A stretch of 64,000 nucleotides of DNA from Pseudomonadota bacterium (GCA_023432025.1 JAEYVE010000296.1:3076-67075), one strand, 5' to 3'. Positions 48,033-57,547 are shown, counted from the stretch's first letter. The notes: generated from the sequence alone by a model not told the origin. Translations and numbers: made by a program.

Positions 48033-48968
48033 ATGAGTCGATCGTACGAGGACGGAAAGAGCGGCGCGGGCGCGCTCGTGTGCGGGCGTCGCCAAGTCGT
48101 CGGCTTGCTGACGCTCGGGCCGCTGGCGTTGGGCCCCCTCACTTCAGCGTGTCGCAGCCAGGAGGAACGCGTGACGGAACCCAGTGCGCTCAGCGCGAAC
48201 AGAATGCCGGTCATCTTCATCGCGCATGGCGCGCCGATGGTCTTGGACGACCCGACTTGGGTGACCGACTGGGCCACGTGGGCACGCCGCCTGCCGCGTC
48301 CGCGCGCCATTCTCATGATTTCGGCGCACTGGGAGGCCCGGCCGGCGACCTTGGGTGCGACGCGGACCGTGCCGCTCGTTTACGACTTCTACGGCTTTCC
48401 AGATCGCTACTACCAGCAAACCTACCCGGCTCCCGGCGCACCCGAGCTCGCGGGGCGCGTGAAGGGGCTCCTTCAATCGAGTGGGCAAGACAGCACGGAC
48501 GCCCCGGAGCGGGGCCTGGACCACGGCGCCTACGTGCCGCTCGTCGCCATGTATCCGGAGGCGAACGTTCCCGTGCTCCAACTTTCGCTGCCGTCCCTGC
48601 GCGCGTCGGAGCTGTTCGCGCTCGGGCGTGCGCTCGCGCCGTTGCGGGACGAAGGGGTCCTCATCGCCGGCAGCGGGTTCATCACGCACAACATGCGCAC
48701 GGCGTTCCACAAGGGTACGCCCGCCTGGGCATCGGAGTTCGATCAGTGGACGGCCGAGGCGCTCGTCAAAAACGACGTGGACGGCCTCGTGGACTTCGAG
48801 CGACGCGCCCCCGCAGCGCGCACCGCGCTGCCCACCACGGAACACTACGTGCCGCTCGTGGTCGCCGCGGGCGCGGCGCAAGGCGCCGCTGCGCCTCCCA
48901 GCTTCCCCATCGAGGGCTTCTGGGACGCTTCGGGCTCGTTCACGCGTCGCTCCGTGCAGTGGGGCTGA
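48033..48968 (+). CDS. Exported DODA-type extradiol dioxygenase-like protein
   Basis: The 311-residue protein has a twin-arginine-type N-terminus (CGRRQVVGLLTLGPLALG) ending at TSACRS, a possible lipobox. The body is a YgiD/DODA-class III extradiol dioxygenase: VIFIAHGAPMV, ILMISAHWEARPA, GLDHGAYVPLVAMYPEA and GSGFITHNMRTA give the His residues expected to bind metal. Cytosolic YgiD opens L-DOPA; export by Tat would be unusual. The substrate is unknown. An internal ATG (RMPVIFIAHG at about 48204) would give a cytosolic form without the signal. It is divergent from the receptor gene. Confidence 0.8.
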   Translation: MSRSYEDGKSGAGALVCGRRQVVGLLTLGPLALGPLTSACRSQEERVTEPSALSANRMPVIFIAHGAPMVLDDPTWVTDWATWARRLPRPRAILMISAHWEARPATLGATRTVPLVYDFYGFPDRYYQQTYPAPGAPELAGRVKGLLQSSGQDSTDAPERGLDHGAYVPLVAMYPEANVPVLQLSLPSLRASELFALGRALAPLRDEGVLIAGSGFITHNMRTAFHKGTPAWASEFDQWTAEALVKNDVDGLVDFERRAPAARTALPTTEHYVPLVVAAGAAQGAAAPPSFPIEGFWDASGSFTRRSVQWG

Positions 48969-49061
48969 GTCCGAGCGCATTTTCCTCTCGCTTCCGTCTC
49001 GGGTAGTGGTCAAAGGGAGTCTCCGCGCGGAAACACCGCGGAGCAAAGGAGCTGCTCGATC

Positions 49062-50453
49062 ATGGCCACGCGCACCGAAACCGACAGCTTGGGTCCCGTG
49101 GAAGTCCCGGCGGATCGCTACTGGGGGGCGCAGACCCAGCGCTCGCTGCTGCACTTCGAGATCGGACGCTACCGCTTTACCCCGCCCGTCATTCGAGCGT
49201 TCGGCGTCGTCAAGAAGGCGGCGGCCCTCACCAACCACGCGTTGGGCAAGCTCGAGCGAGAAAAATGCGAGCTCATCGTGCGCGCTTCGGACGAGGTCAT
49301 CGCGGGCAAGCTCGACGAGCACTTTCCGCTCGTCGTGTTTCAGACCGGCAGCGGCACGCAGAGCAACATGAACGCCAACGAGGTGATCGCCAACCGCGCC
49401 ATCGAGCTCGCCGGCGGGGTCTTGGGTTCGAAAAAGCCGATTCATCCGAACGACGACGTCAATCGCTCGCAGTCGTCGAACGACGTGTTTCCCACCGTGA
49501 TGCACGTCGCGGCGGTGGATGCTTTGGAGGAGCAGCTCTTGCCGGTGCTCCGGGCGCTCCGGGCGAGCTTGGAAACCAAAGCGCACGAGTGGCGTGACAT
49601 CGTCAAGTTGGGCCGTACGCACTTGATGGACGCGACGCCGCTCACGTTGGGGCAAGAGTTCTCCGGCTATGCGGCGCAGTTGCTCTTTGCCGAACGGGCC
49701 CTCGAGAAGGCCAGAGACGAGCTCTACGCGCTCGCGCTCGGGGGCACGGCCGTTGGGACGGGGTTGAACACGCCCCCGGGCTGGGACACGCAGGTGGCGG
49801 CCACCATCGCGGAGCTCACGGGGCGTCCTTTCCTGAGCGCGCCCAACAAGTTCGCCGCGCTCGCTGCGCACGAGGCCATCGTGCAGGCGAGCGGGGCCAC
49901 GCGGCTCCTCGCGACGAGCGCCATGAAGATTGCCAACGACGTTCGCTGGCTGGCGAGCGGGCCGCGCGCGGGACTCGGGGAGCTTCAGTTGCCGGCGAAC
50001 GAGCCGGGAAGCTCCATCATGCCCGGCAAAGTCAACCCCACGCAGTGCGAGGCGCTCACCATGGTGGCCGCGCGGGTGATCGGCAACGACGTGACGATCG
50101 CCGTGGCCGGCAGCGGCGGCGCGTTCGAGCTGAACGTGTTCAAGCCCGTCATGATTCACTCGCTCCTCGAGTCCATCGAGTTGCTTGCGGGAGCGCTGCA
50201 CGGCTTCGACGTGTACTGCGTGCGAGGCATCGAGCCCGACCGCGCAGCCATCGCCACGCACGTCGAACGCTCGCTCATGTTGGTCACGGCGCTCTCCGAA
50301 ATCATTGGCTACGACGAGGCGGCTCGGGTCGCCAAGACGGCGCAGAGCCAAGGGACCACGCTTCGGGAGGCAGCGCTCGGTCTCGGCGTGGTGACCGCCG
50401 CGGAGTTCGACGAGCGCGTGCGCCCCGAAAAGATGCTCGGCCCAAAAAAGTGA
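49062..50453 (+). CDS. fumC: Fumarate hydratase class II
   Basis: The 463-residue protein is of the FumC/aspartase superfamily: RYWGAQTQRSLLHFEIG, FQTGSGTQSNMNANEVIANR, HPNDDVNRSQSSNDVFPTVM, IVKLGRTHLMDATPLTLGQE, and the SS-loop GSSIMPGKVNPTQCEAL holding the catalytic Ser. It hydrates fumarate to L-malate in the TCA cycle. TQTE-type substitutions of aspartase are absent. GGAGCTGC lies upstream of the ATG. Family length is 460-470. Confidence 0.96.
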   Translation: MATRTETDSLGPVEVPADRYWGAQTQRSLLHFEIGRYRFTPPVIRAFGVVKKAAALTNHALGKLEREKCELIVRASDEVIAGKLDEHFPLVVFQTGSGTQSNMNANEVIANRAIELAGGVLGSKKPIHPNDDVNRSQSSNDVFPTVMHVAAVDALEEQLLPVLRALRASLETKAHEWRDIVKLGRTHLMDATPLTLGQEFSGYAAQLLFAERALEKARDELYALALGGTAVGTGLNTPPGWDTQVAATIAELTGRPFLSAPNKFAALAAHEAIVQASGATRLLATSAMKIANDVRWLASGPRAGLGELQLPANEPGSSIMPGKVNPTQCEALTMVAARVIGNDVTIAVAGSGGAFELNVFKPVMIHSLLESIELLAGALHGFDVYCVRGIEPDRAAIATHVERSLMLVTALSEIIGYDEAARVAKTAQSQGTTLREAALGLGVVTAAEFDERVRPEKMLGPKK

Positions 50454-50549
50454 TGGAAAGCTGAGTGTATCCAAGGTCACCGGGGCTGTCGGCTCCGCGG
50501 ACCAAGGCCGCCGGCTTGCGTTGCCGGGCCGGAGCGGCACTCTTGGCGG

Positions 50550-50900
50550 ATGGGGCTCATCATTTCGTGGATCGCGGTTGCCTTCGGCTTGTGGCTTGCG
50601 ACGAAGCTCATTCCCGACTTCGAGGTGGCGGGTGATTGGAAGAGCTACGCGGTCGTCGCCGCGGTCTTCGGCGTTTTGAACTTCTTCCTCGGCTGGTTGC
50701 TCTTCGTCATCCTCGGCGTGGCGTCGCTGGGGCTCGGCTTTCTCTTCGGGTTCGTGACCCGGCTCGTGGTTTCGGCCATCGTGTTGAAGATCGCGGACTC
50801 AGTCAGCTCGCGGTTGACCATTCGTGGCTTCGTTCCGGCGCTGCTCGGCGCGCTCGTGCTGGCCCTCGCGGGCAGCTTGGCGGATTTCGCGCTGCGCTGA
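50550..50900 (+). CDS. Phage-holin-family-like small membrane protein (mycobacterial 4-TMS type)
   Basis: The 116-residue protein has four hydrophobic segments (IISWIAVAFGLWLATKLIPD; AVVAAVFGVLNFFLGWLLFV; LGLGFLFGFVTRLVVSAIVL; ALLGALVLALAGSLADFAL) and the pattern of the widespread 4-TMS family (often called DUF360 or phage holin family). Genomic copies are usually housekeeping envelope genes, not lysis genes. No lysin is adjacent. Confidence 0.8.
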   Translation: MGLIISWIAVAFGLWLATKLIPDFEVAGDWKSYAVVAAVFGVLNFFLGWLLFVILGVASLGLGFLFGFVTRLVVSAIVLKIADSVSSRLTIRGFVPALLGALVLALAGSLADFALR

Positions 50901-51184
50901 GGCCTTGCTCCCGTCAGCGAGCCACGCTGCTGGCCAAAACGTGCTGGCGTCACGCGCTCGGGCCCGCCGGAGGACGAAGAAAGCGCCCTGCCGCGCGGCG
51001 AGAAGCGAGATGTCGGCTCAAGCTCGGCGCTTCCACGCCGTACCCCGCCAGCGAAGGCTTCCAAATCTAGCGATATTCGCTTGCGAGGATGACCGGACGA
51101 CGAGCGCGGGGAGCGCAGGGCGGCGTTAGCCCGGAGAAGGAGCGCCGTGAGCCAGCGCGCCGCCGCGTCCAGCAGGGAGAGAAC

Positions 51185-51625
51185 ATGCCGACTCGCACGG
51201 GCTCATACGGCCGAAACAACAAGCGGAGTGCGTCCAACAAGGTGAAGCGGGCGCCCGCGCGGAAGGAAAGCGCAGGGCCCTCCGGTCTCCGCGCCAAGAA
51301 GTCGACCAGGAAGAAGCGCAGCGCCATCGGGCTCGCGTCGTCGCGTGCGGCGAGCGGGAGCGCGCAGAAGCGTTCACCAGCGAAAAAGAGCCGCAAGAAG
51401 GTCGCGCGCAAGGCGCAGGTGACCTCGCGATCGGTGAGCGCGAGCCGCGCGTCCAGCGTGAGCCGTCGGTCGTCCAGCGTGAGCCGTCGGTCGTCCAGCG
51501 CGAGCTCCAGCGCGGGCAGCCGCCGGGCTTCGAGCTCGAAGCCTCGTTCCGCCCGCAAGACGAGCGTCGGACGCGCGAAGTCTGCGGCGCGGCCGCGTGC
51601 GCGTGCGCGTATCGCGCGGCGCTAG
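51185..51625 (+). CDS. Highly basic Ser/Lys/Arg-rich histone-like protein
   Basis: The 146-residue product is about 35% Lys+Arg and rich in Ser and Ala, with repeats such as SSVSRRSSSVSRRSSSASSS and KKSRKKVARKAQ. It resembles histone H1-like / AlgR3-type DNA-binding tails in composition and has no folded domain. GGGAGAGAAC precedes ATG 51185. A perfect 21 bp tandem repeat (51455-51496) codes part of the SRRSSSV units. It may condense DNA or bind RNA. It is followed by a strong hairpin. Confidence 0.68.
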   Translation: MPTRTGSYGRNNKRSASNKVKRAPARKESAGPSGLRAKKSTRKKRSAIGLASSRAASGSAQKRSPAKKSRKKVARKAQVTSRSVSASRASSVSRRSSSVSRRSSSASSSAGSRRASSSKPRSARKTSVGRAKSAARPRARARIARR

Positions 51626-51638
51626 GACGGTGGAGTCA

Positions 51639-51673
51639 GCGACAAACGGTTTGCCTCCCAAACCGTTTGTCGC
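51639..51673 (+). terminator. 15 bp stem hairpin after the basic protein gene
   Basis: GCGACAAACGGTTTG (51639-51653) and its exact complement (51659-51673) enclose a 5 nt loop, 13 bp after the stop. GAAAAGC follows rather than a T-run, so termination is likely but not canonical. The sequence to 51803 holds the helicase promoter region. Confidence 0.7.
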
Positions 51674-51803
51674 GAAAAGCAGCACTTTCGGGAGAGCTCC
51701 ACGCCGACGTATCGCGCGGCGGTTCGACGAGCTACCTCGAGGAAGGGAGCGAATCGATGTGCGCTGTGCTAAGTGCGCGCACACCTTGAGCCCGAATACC
51801 CCC

Positions 51804-53315
51804 ATGTCCGTCTCCGTTCCTTCCGTTTCTGTCGCGCGTTCCGACGCCGCCAAGCTGCCGTCCGTGCCGCACGGCTCCGAAACCGCGCCCTCCGCATCCG
51901 CGTCGACCCCCAGCACGTTTGCGCTGTTGGGGCTTCACGAGCGCCTTTTGCAAGCGGTTCGCGAGGAGGGGTACGAAGCGCCGACTCCCATCCAAGCGCA
52001 GGCCATTCCGCGCGCTCTGGAGGGGCGAGATCTCTTCGGTGCCGCGCAGACCGGAACGGGCAAGACGGCGGCGTTCGTGCTGCCGACCTTGCAGCGGCTC
52101 ATGCTGACTCCGCCTGCTGTCTCCGCGAAGCGCAAGGTTCGCGCGCTGGTTCTCTCGCCGACGCGTGAGCTCGCGAGTCAGATTGGTGAGGACTTTGCCG
52201 CGCTGGGTCGTCATACCGGCCTCACCCACGGCGTGATTTTCGGTGGCGTCGGTCAAACCCCGCAGGTGCAGGCTTTGCGCCGCGGGCTGGACGTGCTCGT
52301 CGCGGCCCCTGGACGGCTCTGCGATTTGATGGACCAAGGCCTGGTGGATTTGTCCGGCGTCGAGGTGCTCGTGCTCGACGAGGCCGACCGAATGCTGGAT
52401 CAAGGGTTTTTGCCCGCGGTGCGCCGGATCCTCGGCAAGCTCCCGAGCAAGCGCCAAACCTTGTTCTTTTCGGCGACCATGCCGCGCGAGCTCGAGCCGC
52501 TGGCCTCGCAGATTTTGCGGGATCCCGTGCGCGTCGAAGTGGCGCGTGTCGCGACGACCGCCGACCGCGTCGTCGAGGAGCTGTATCACGTGAGCCAGGC
52601 GGACAAGCGAAGTCTGCTCGAGCACCTGCTGAAGGATCCGTCGATCACCCGCGCGGTGGTTTTCACGCGCACCAAACACGGCGCCGATCGCGTTGCTCGT
52701 CACCTCGAGCGCGCAGGCGTGCGTGGTGGCGCCATTCACGGCAACAAGTCGCAAGGCGCGCGTGAGCGCGCCCTCGGCGGCTTCAAGGAAGGCGCGCTGC
52801 GGGTGCTCGTCGCGACGGACGTTGCGGCTCGCGGCATCGATATCGACGGCGTGTCGCACGTCATCAACTACGATCTTCCGACGGACGCAGAAGCCTACGT
52901 GCACCGCATCGGCCGCACGGCGCGCGCCGGCGCGGCGGGCAAGGCAATGTCGTTCTGCTGTGAGGAGGAGGGGCCCAAGCTCCAACGCATCGAGCGCTTG
53001 ATCCGCCGCCGTGTGCCCGTGATCCACACGCCGGCGCTTCCGCCCTCTCCGCAGGGCAACGGCGCCGAGCGGGGCACGAGCTTCGGCGGTCGCTCGGAGC
53101 AGCGCACCGGACAAGGCGGTCGCCCGTCGCACGACGGTCGGGGCCGCTCGGAGAATGGACGCGGCGCGAGCGGACCTATGCGCGCCGAGCAACGTCCTGG
53201 ACAGGGCGGGCGGGCCGAACAAGCAGCGCGCTCCATGCACGCGCCACGACCCATGAACGCGCCGGGGGCCCGGCGTTCGGATCGAAACGGCGGCGGGCGC
53301 TCCCGCAGTCACTGA
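51804..53315 (+). CDS. rhlE: DEAD-box RNA helicase RhlE
   Basis: The 503-residue helicase has Q motif GYEAPTPIQAQAI, I AQTGTGKTAAF, Ia PTRELASQI, II VLDEADRML, III FFSATMPREL, IV VVFTRTK, V ATDVAARGIDIDGVSHVIN and VI YVHRIGRTARAG. After about residue 400 comes a Gly/Arg/Gln-rich tail (GGRSEQRTGQGGRPSHDGRG) as in RhlE and other RG-rich RNA chaperones. ATG 51804 follows a Ser/Val-rich leader with no better start upstream. It acts on structured RNA in ribosome and mRNA turnover. It stops 3 bp before the convergent stress-protein gene. Confidence 0.93.
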   Translation: MSVSVPSVSVARSDAAKLPSVPHGSETAPSASASTPSTFALLGLHERLLQAVREEGYEAPTPIQAQAIPRALEGRDLFGAAQTGTGKTAAFVLPTLQRLMLTPPAVSAKRKVRALVLSPTRELASQIGEDFAALGRHTGLTHGVIFGGVGQTPQVQALRRGLDVLVAAPGRLCDLMDQGLVDLSGVEVLVLDEADRMLDQGFLPAVRRILGKLPSKRQTLFFSATMPRELEPLASQILRDPVRVEVARVATTADRVVEELYHVSQADKRSLLEHLLKDPSITRAVVFTRTKHGADRVARHLERAGVRGGAIHGNKSQGARERALGGFKEGALRVLVATDVAARGIDIDGVSHVINYDLPTDAEAYVHRIGRTARAGAAGKAMSFCCEEEGPKLQRIERLIRRRVPVIHTPALPPSPQGNGAERGTSFGGRSEQRTGQGGRPSHDGRGRSENGRGASGPMRAEQRPGQGGRAEQAARSMHAPRPMNAPGARRSDRNGGGRSRSH

Positions 53316-53318
53316 CGC

Positions 53319-53768
53319 TCAGGCGTCACGCAAGCAGACGGTCAGCACGGCGCACGGCGCCGTGCGGACGACCTTTTCGGCGACGGAGCCGACGAGCGCG
53401 TGCTGGAAGCCGGTCCGTCCGTGGGTGCCCATCACGATCAAGTCGAAGGCGCCGTCGGTCGCGACGGAGACGATTTCCTGAGCCGGCACTCCTTGGAGTA
53501 GACGCGTCTCGACCTCGTGTGCTCCGGCGGCGAGCGCCTCCTCTTTGGAGCGCGCCAGTTGCTTGTCGAAGGTGTTGAGAAGCGCGCTCAGCTGACTAGC
53601 CGAGTAGAGAACGTAGCCATCGGGCAGCGGGTAGTAGATGGGGTTGTAGACGTGGATTAGCTCCAGCGTCGCTTCGTAGTGTTGGCACAAGTCCGCCGCA
53701 TGACGGATCGCCTCGGAGGAGTGAGGTGAAAAATCCGTCGGAACCAAAATCTTGTGATACCCCGTCAT
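53319..53768 (-). CDS. Universal stress protein UspA family
   Basis: The 149-residue protein has the Usp fold and ATP-binding pattern: KILVPTDFSPHSSEAIRHAA at the start and IVMGTHGRTGFQHALVGSVA near the end (G-x2-G-x9-G-S/T type). AAGGGA precedes ATG 53768. The gene is convergent with rhlE, 3 bp apart, so their transcripts must overlap. Confidence 0.92.
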   Translation of the reverse strand: MTGYHKILVPTDFSPHSSEAIRHAADLCQHYEATLELIHVYNPIYYPLPDGYVLYSASQLSALLNTFDKQLARSKEEALAAGAHEVETRLLQGVPAQEIVSVATDGAFDLIVMGTHGRTGFQHALVGSVAEKVVRTAPCAVLTVCLRDA

Positions 53769-53977
53769 ACGCGTTCCCTTCTGCTCGTAGCGTGTCGTCA
53801 CCCGAGCTCGAACGCCCACTGCCCACTTCGAAAAGTGCGTCTCCAGGCGTCGCCCTCGGACGGCTGACGCAAGAGAGGTACCTGGCGATGGGCGCCCGCC
53901 CCGCGAGGGGCGCCTCGCTGATCCGTTGGATGAACCTCGGCTGACACCGGTGACGCGCGCCAGTACCTTTGCACGGC

Positions 53978-55174
53978 ATGGGCCAGCCCAAATCGCCCCT
54001 CCGCCCCAGCGCGACGCGGAAAGACGTGCTCCTGGGAGGCGCCTTTGCAGTCTTGCTCGCCGTGGGCGTTGGCTGGGGGGTGACGCGAGCGTCTTCGACG
54101 CCACACGCGCCCGACGCACCCCACGCGGTGCAGCTCGATTTTCAGCCGGACGAAGCAGAGCTGCGCGCCTTGGAGGAGCTGCGCGCGCGTCTGAGCCCCA
54201 CGGAGCGTCGCTTTCCGATACGAGACGCACGCAAGAAGGACAACGCCAAGCTCTTCACGTACATGGCCGCGACCAGCACGGAATCGACCGTCGTGGAGGC
54301 GGCGCTCGAGGCGATGCGCACGTCGTACTCGCCGAGCTCTACCAAAAAACAAACGCCGGACGCGGACGTCGATCGTGTGCTCTTGAAGTACTTGGCGTCG
54401 GATGACGAGAGGCTCTTGGGGGCGGCGCTAGCGGCAGCGCGGATCCCGCTCATGGGGGCGCCCAGCGCCGAGCTGCTCGGTCGGATCAGGGAGCTCGCTG
54501 GAAGCGAGTCGCGGCCGCCCGCCGTCCGCTACGCAGCCGTCGAGGTCTTGAACTTGGTGCCGCCGGAGCGCAGAACCGCCGAGTTTTTGGCGACTCTTGG
54601 AGCTCTGCTCTCTTCCTCCGAAGCGTATCTCGTGTCGGCGGCGCTGGATGCGCTCGGTCTCACGGGGACCGCACTCGGAACGTACCCGGAGCGGGCGCGT
54701 GAGGTCTCGGCGCGTGTCGTCGCCCTCACCGAGCACCCGGATCCAGGGGTTCGCGGGCGCGCCCTCATTCAGCTGTCTGCGCTCGACGCCGAGGCGGAGG
54801 CGTCGAAACGCGCGCTCGCCGCGTTGGCCGATCCACATCCGTACGTGCGCTCCGCCGCATGCGCGGCGCTCGCCACCGTAGGACGCCGCTCCGCGATTCA
54901 TCACATTGTCGAGCAGGTGGGCGACAAGCAGCCGGCCGTCTACGAGCTTTCGGTGCCTTCCATCCTCGGGGAGGCGAACTCACTCGTACACGTCGTGCCC
55001 GGTCGCGCTTCCGTCAGCGAGAGCGCGCTTTACGCGCTCGGTGAGCTGAGTGGAGGGGAGCTGCCGTACCGTCTGGGCGCCCGCCACACCACGGCGCAAG
55101 CGTGGGACGAGAGCATCGCGGCAGCTCGCGCCTGGTACGAAAAGGTCGCCCCGAGCATCCCCCGCGAACCCTGA
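53978..55174 (+). CDS. HEAT-repeat exported or membrane-anchored protein
   Basis: The 398-residue product has one N-terminal helix (VLLGGAFAVLLAVGVGWGV), probably a membrane anchor or signal, then alpha-helical repeats of the HEAT/armadillo type (AALAAARIPLMGAPSAELLG, GRALIQLSALDAEAEASKRA, PYVRSAACAALATVGRR). These fold into solenoids for protein-protein contacts. ATG 53978 was used. The function is unknown and the neighbours give no clue. Confidence 0.72.
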   Translation: MGQPKSPLRPSATRKDVLLGGAFAVLLAVGVGWGVTRASSTPHAPDAPHAVQLDFQPDEAELRALEELRARLSPTERRFPIRDARKKDNAKLFTYMAATSTESTVVEAALEAMRTSYSPSSTKKQTPDADVDRVLLKYLASDDERLLGAALAAARIPLMGAPSAELLGRIRELAGSESRPPAVRYAAVEVLNLVPPERRTAEFLATLGALLSSSEAYLVSAALDALGLTGTALGTYPERAREVSARVVALTEHPDPGVRGRALIQLSALDAEAEASKRALAALADPHPYVRSAACAALATVGRRSAIHHIVEQVGDKQPAVYELSVPSILGEANSLVHVVPGRASVSESALYALGELSGGELPYRLGARHTTAQAWDESIAAARAWYEKVAPSIPREP

Positions 55175-55251
55175 ATCTCCGGGCGCGGTCGCTGGCTGGC
55201 GCCATCGCACGGGCCCCGGACGAAGACCCAACCGCGAAACGCGTCAGCCGC

Positions 55252-57006
55252 TCACTGAAAGACGGAGCAAACCTCGGACGTGTTGACGAGACCGTTGTCG
55301 CCGTCAATCAACTTGGCCCCCCACGTCGAGCGAGCGCTGGGGTTCCAGTTCTGCACGATGTCGAGCGAGCTTAGATCGGTGCTGTTTCCGGACCACGACC
55401 AACCGAGGTAGCCGAGGCCTCGCTCTTCCGCTTGTTGCATGATGGCGTCCTCGGCAACGTTCAGGGGCTGGTTGTCGCGCGGATGATCATCCGCGAACTC
55501 ACCCACGACGAGGGGCAAGCCCGTGGCCAAGAAGCTCGTGAAGTACGAGCTCACGGCGCTTGCCGTCGAGTACACGTCGTACATGTGCACGGAGAACACC
55601 ACGTTCTTGTCGGGATCTCCGTTGAACAAGGCCGCGGCGCCGTTGCGCATGCTGCCCGTGTGATCCTGACCCCAGTTGGGCGCGTCGACCATCAAAGTGT
55701 GCCGCAGACCTGCTCCGCGCAGCGCCGTGATGGCCGTGGAGTGCACGCTTTGCCATTGGCTGTGCGTGCTGCCATTTCCGGTGGGCTCGTTGGCGATGTT
55801 GACGATGACGTAGGCCTCCTGACCTTGAAGCGCCGCCATGACGTCGTTGCTCGTCCAGTAAGCGATGACTTCCGACATGTTGGCGGAGCCCGCTTTTTCG
55901 TCCCAGCCCGTCATGTCGTGGACCTCGGCGATGACGATGAGCTTCTGGGCCTTCGCCCAGTCGATGATTTGGGTCAGGTTTTGACCGGACGTGCGTGTCC
56001 AACCTTCGCCTTGATCTCCGGTGGACAGAACCACGCGCACCGAGTTCGCTTTGGTGGCGGCAATGGCTTGAAAGTCGCTCGACGTGTTCCGCTGCGCGTA
56101 CCAGGTGTACGGGTAGTTCACGCCGCGCATGATGAAGTCGCTACAGTTCTTGTCGAACAGGCGGCCGTTCTCCACGTAGAACCCCGTCTTGTTGCAGTCG
56201 CCGCTGCCACCCGTGCCGGTGTCGCCGCCCGTGCTGGCGCCGCCGCTGCCGGGTCCCCCGCCGGTGCTCACGCCACCGGTGGCAGGTTCGCCGCCGGTGC
56301 TGGCGCCGCCGGTGCCGGGTCCTCCGCCCGTGCCGACCGTGGGCTGGCACATGCCACCTGCGCACGCCTGACCGACAGCACACGGAACGTTGCATCCGCC
56401 GCAGTGCAGCGGATCGTTCAGTAGATCCGTACAGCCGGTGCCGCAGTCCGTACGGCCCTGCGTACACTGGCAAGCGCCGTTCGCGCACGCGGTGCCGGCT
56501 TCACAACCGTTGTCGCAGACGCCGCAGTGGGTCACGCTGACTTCGACGTTGGCGCAGCTCGTACCGCACTGCGTTTCACCGGGCGCGCACGCCGTCGTGC
56601 AGACTCCGCCCGAGCAGACCAGGCCGGCGCCGCACACGTTGCCGCAGGCGCCGCAGCTCGCGCCGTTTTCCATGAGGTTCAGGCAGGTCCCTTTGCAGTT
56701 GGTGAGGCCGGCCGCACAGGTACAGGCGCCGCCCACGCAGTCCGACCCCGCGCCGCACACGTTGTCGCAGGCGCCGCAGTGCAAAAGGTTCGTGTCGACG
56801 TTCGTGCACTCGCCGCACCACTCTTGGTTCGGGGCGCAATTGCCGAGCGCGCCATCGCCAGCCGGGTCGTCGGCGCTGGAGCAAGCAACTGCGATGAAGA
56901 GACCTGCGAGCGCAGAGGTGAGACGACCGAGCGAAGACTCGACGTGCGTCGGGCGAGCTCGGCGCACAGGACGGGTCTTGGAAGCCGAGGAATGAACGAC
57001 ACGCAT
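55252..57006 (-). CDS. GH5 beta-mannanase-type lipoprotein with Cys-rich N-domain
   Basis: The 584-residue protein has a lipoprotein-type signal (LFIAVACSS), ~190 residues of Cys-repeats (HCGACDNVCGAGSDC; SCGACGNVCGAGLVC; HCGVCDNGCEAGTAC), a Gly/Thr linker (TGGGPGTGGAST units) and a GH5 catalytic domain from about 275. Landmarks close to GH5_8 mannanases are FIMRGVNYPYTWYA, VRVVLSTGDQGEG, IAEVHDMTGWDEKA, VIVNIANEPTGNG (acid/base Glu), HTLMVDAPNWGQD and LVVGEFADDH (nucleophile Glu). It would hydrolyse beta-1,4-mannan or related glycans at the cell surface. The Cys domain resembles myxobacterial disulfide-rich binding regions. Confidence 0.88.
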   Translation of the reverse strand: MRVVHSSASKTRPVRRARPTHVESSLGRLTSALAGLFIAVACSSADDPAGDGALGNCAPNQEWCGECTNVDTNLLHCGACDNVCGAGSDCVGGACTCAAGLTNCKGTCLNLMENGASCGACGNVCGAGLVCSGGVCTTACAPGETQCGTSCANVEVSVTHCGVCDNGCEAGTACANGACQCTQGRTDCGTGCTDLLNDPLHCGGCNVPCAVGQACAGGMCQPTVGTGGGPGTGGASTGGEPATGGVSTGGGPGSGGASTGGDTGTGGSGDCNKTGFYVENGRLFDKNCSDFIMRGVNYPYTWYAQRNTSSDFQAIAATKANSVRVVLSTGDQGEGWTRTSGQNLTQIIDWAKAQKLIVIAEVHDMTGWDEKAGSANMSEVIAYWTSNDVMAALQGQEAYVIVNIANEPTGNGSTHSQWQSVHSTAITALRGAGLRHTLMVDAPNWGQDHTGSMRNGAAALFNGDPDKNVVFSVHMYDVYSTASAVSSYFTSFLATGLPLVVGEFADDHPRDNQPLNVAEDAIMQQAEERGLGYLGWSWSGNSTDLSSLDIVQNWNPSARSTWGAKLIDGDNGLVNTSEVCSVFQ

Positions 57007-57201
57007 GGTGGACCTCCGCTCGCACGCGCCCGAGGGGAGTCCCCGAGCCCAGAATGGCCACCCTGACTAGCGCACGAATTGCTCGTTTTCCAGCGGAATG
57101 AAGCGTTTTAGTGCCGACCCGGAGGCCTCGCGTCGCATCCGTTCATGGAGTCGACAGCCTCGACTGGAAGTTTCCGAGGATGCGACTCGCGGCGACAAAC
57201 G

Positions 57202-57226
57202 AAAAAAACCTCCGCTTTCGCGGAGG
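57202..57226 (-). terminator. Intrinsic terminator after tRNA-Pro
   Basis: On the minus strand CCTCCGC (57226-57220) and GCGGAGG (57215-57209) pair around GAAA, followed by seven T (57208-57202). It begins 14 nt after the tRNA 3' end. The flanking A and T runs make it symmetrical, so it may act in both directions. Confidence 0.9.
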
Positions 57227-57239
57227 GTTTTTTCGTTCC

Positions 57240-57315
<76 letters not shown>

Positions 57316-57547
57316 GACCGACCTTCGTGGGCTGCCGGCACGAGCCGAAAACGGCTCGGACGGCCCCCGACCGGTGTCCTGGGGGGACCCGGCGAAAGGC
57401 CCGCGGACCTTACCGGTTTGCGAGACGATTTCAAGGGCGCTCGTAGCCTGTTTGAGTGGGTGTGCGGCAGCTCGAAAGGCAGCGTTTCCGAGCTGGGGTC
57501 GAGGTCATGTGCGTGAAGGGAGGCTCGGGAAAGCGAACCCGCGAAAG

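Noticed and set aside
48144..50540. 798-residue minus-strand open frame
   Set aside because: Antisense shadow of the dioxygenase and fumC genes, kept open by high GC; Arg/His/Glu-rich and without motifs.
50550..50900. Prophage lysis holin
   Set aside because: No lysin, tail or capsid genes nearby; the four-helix family is common as a chromosomal housekeeping gene.
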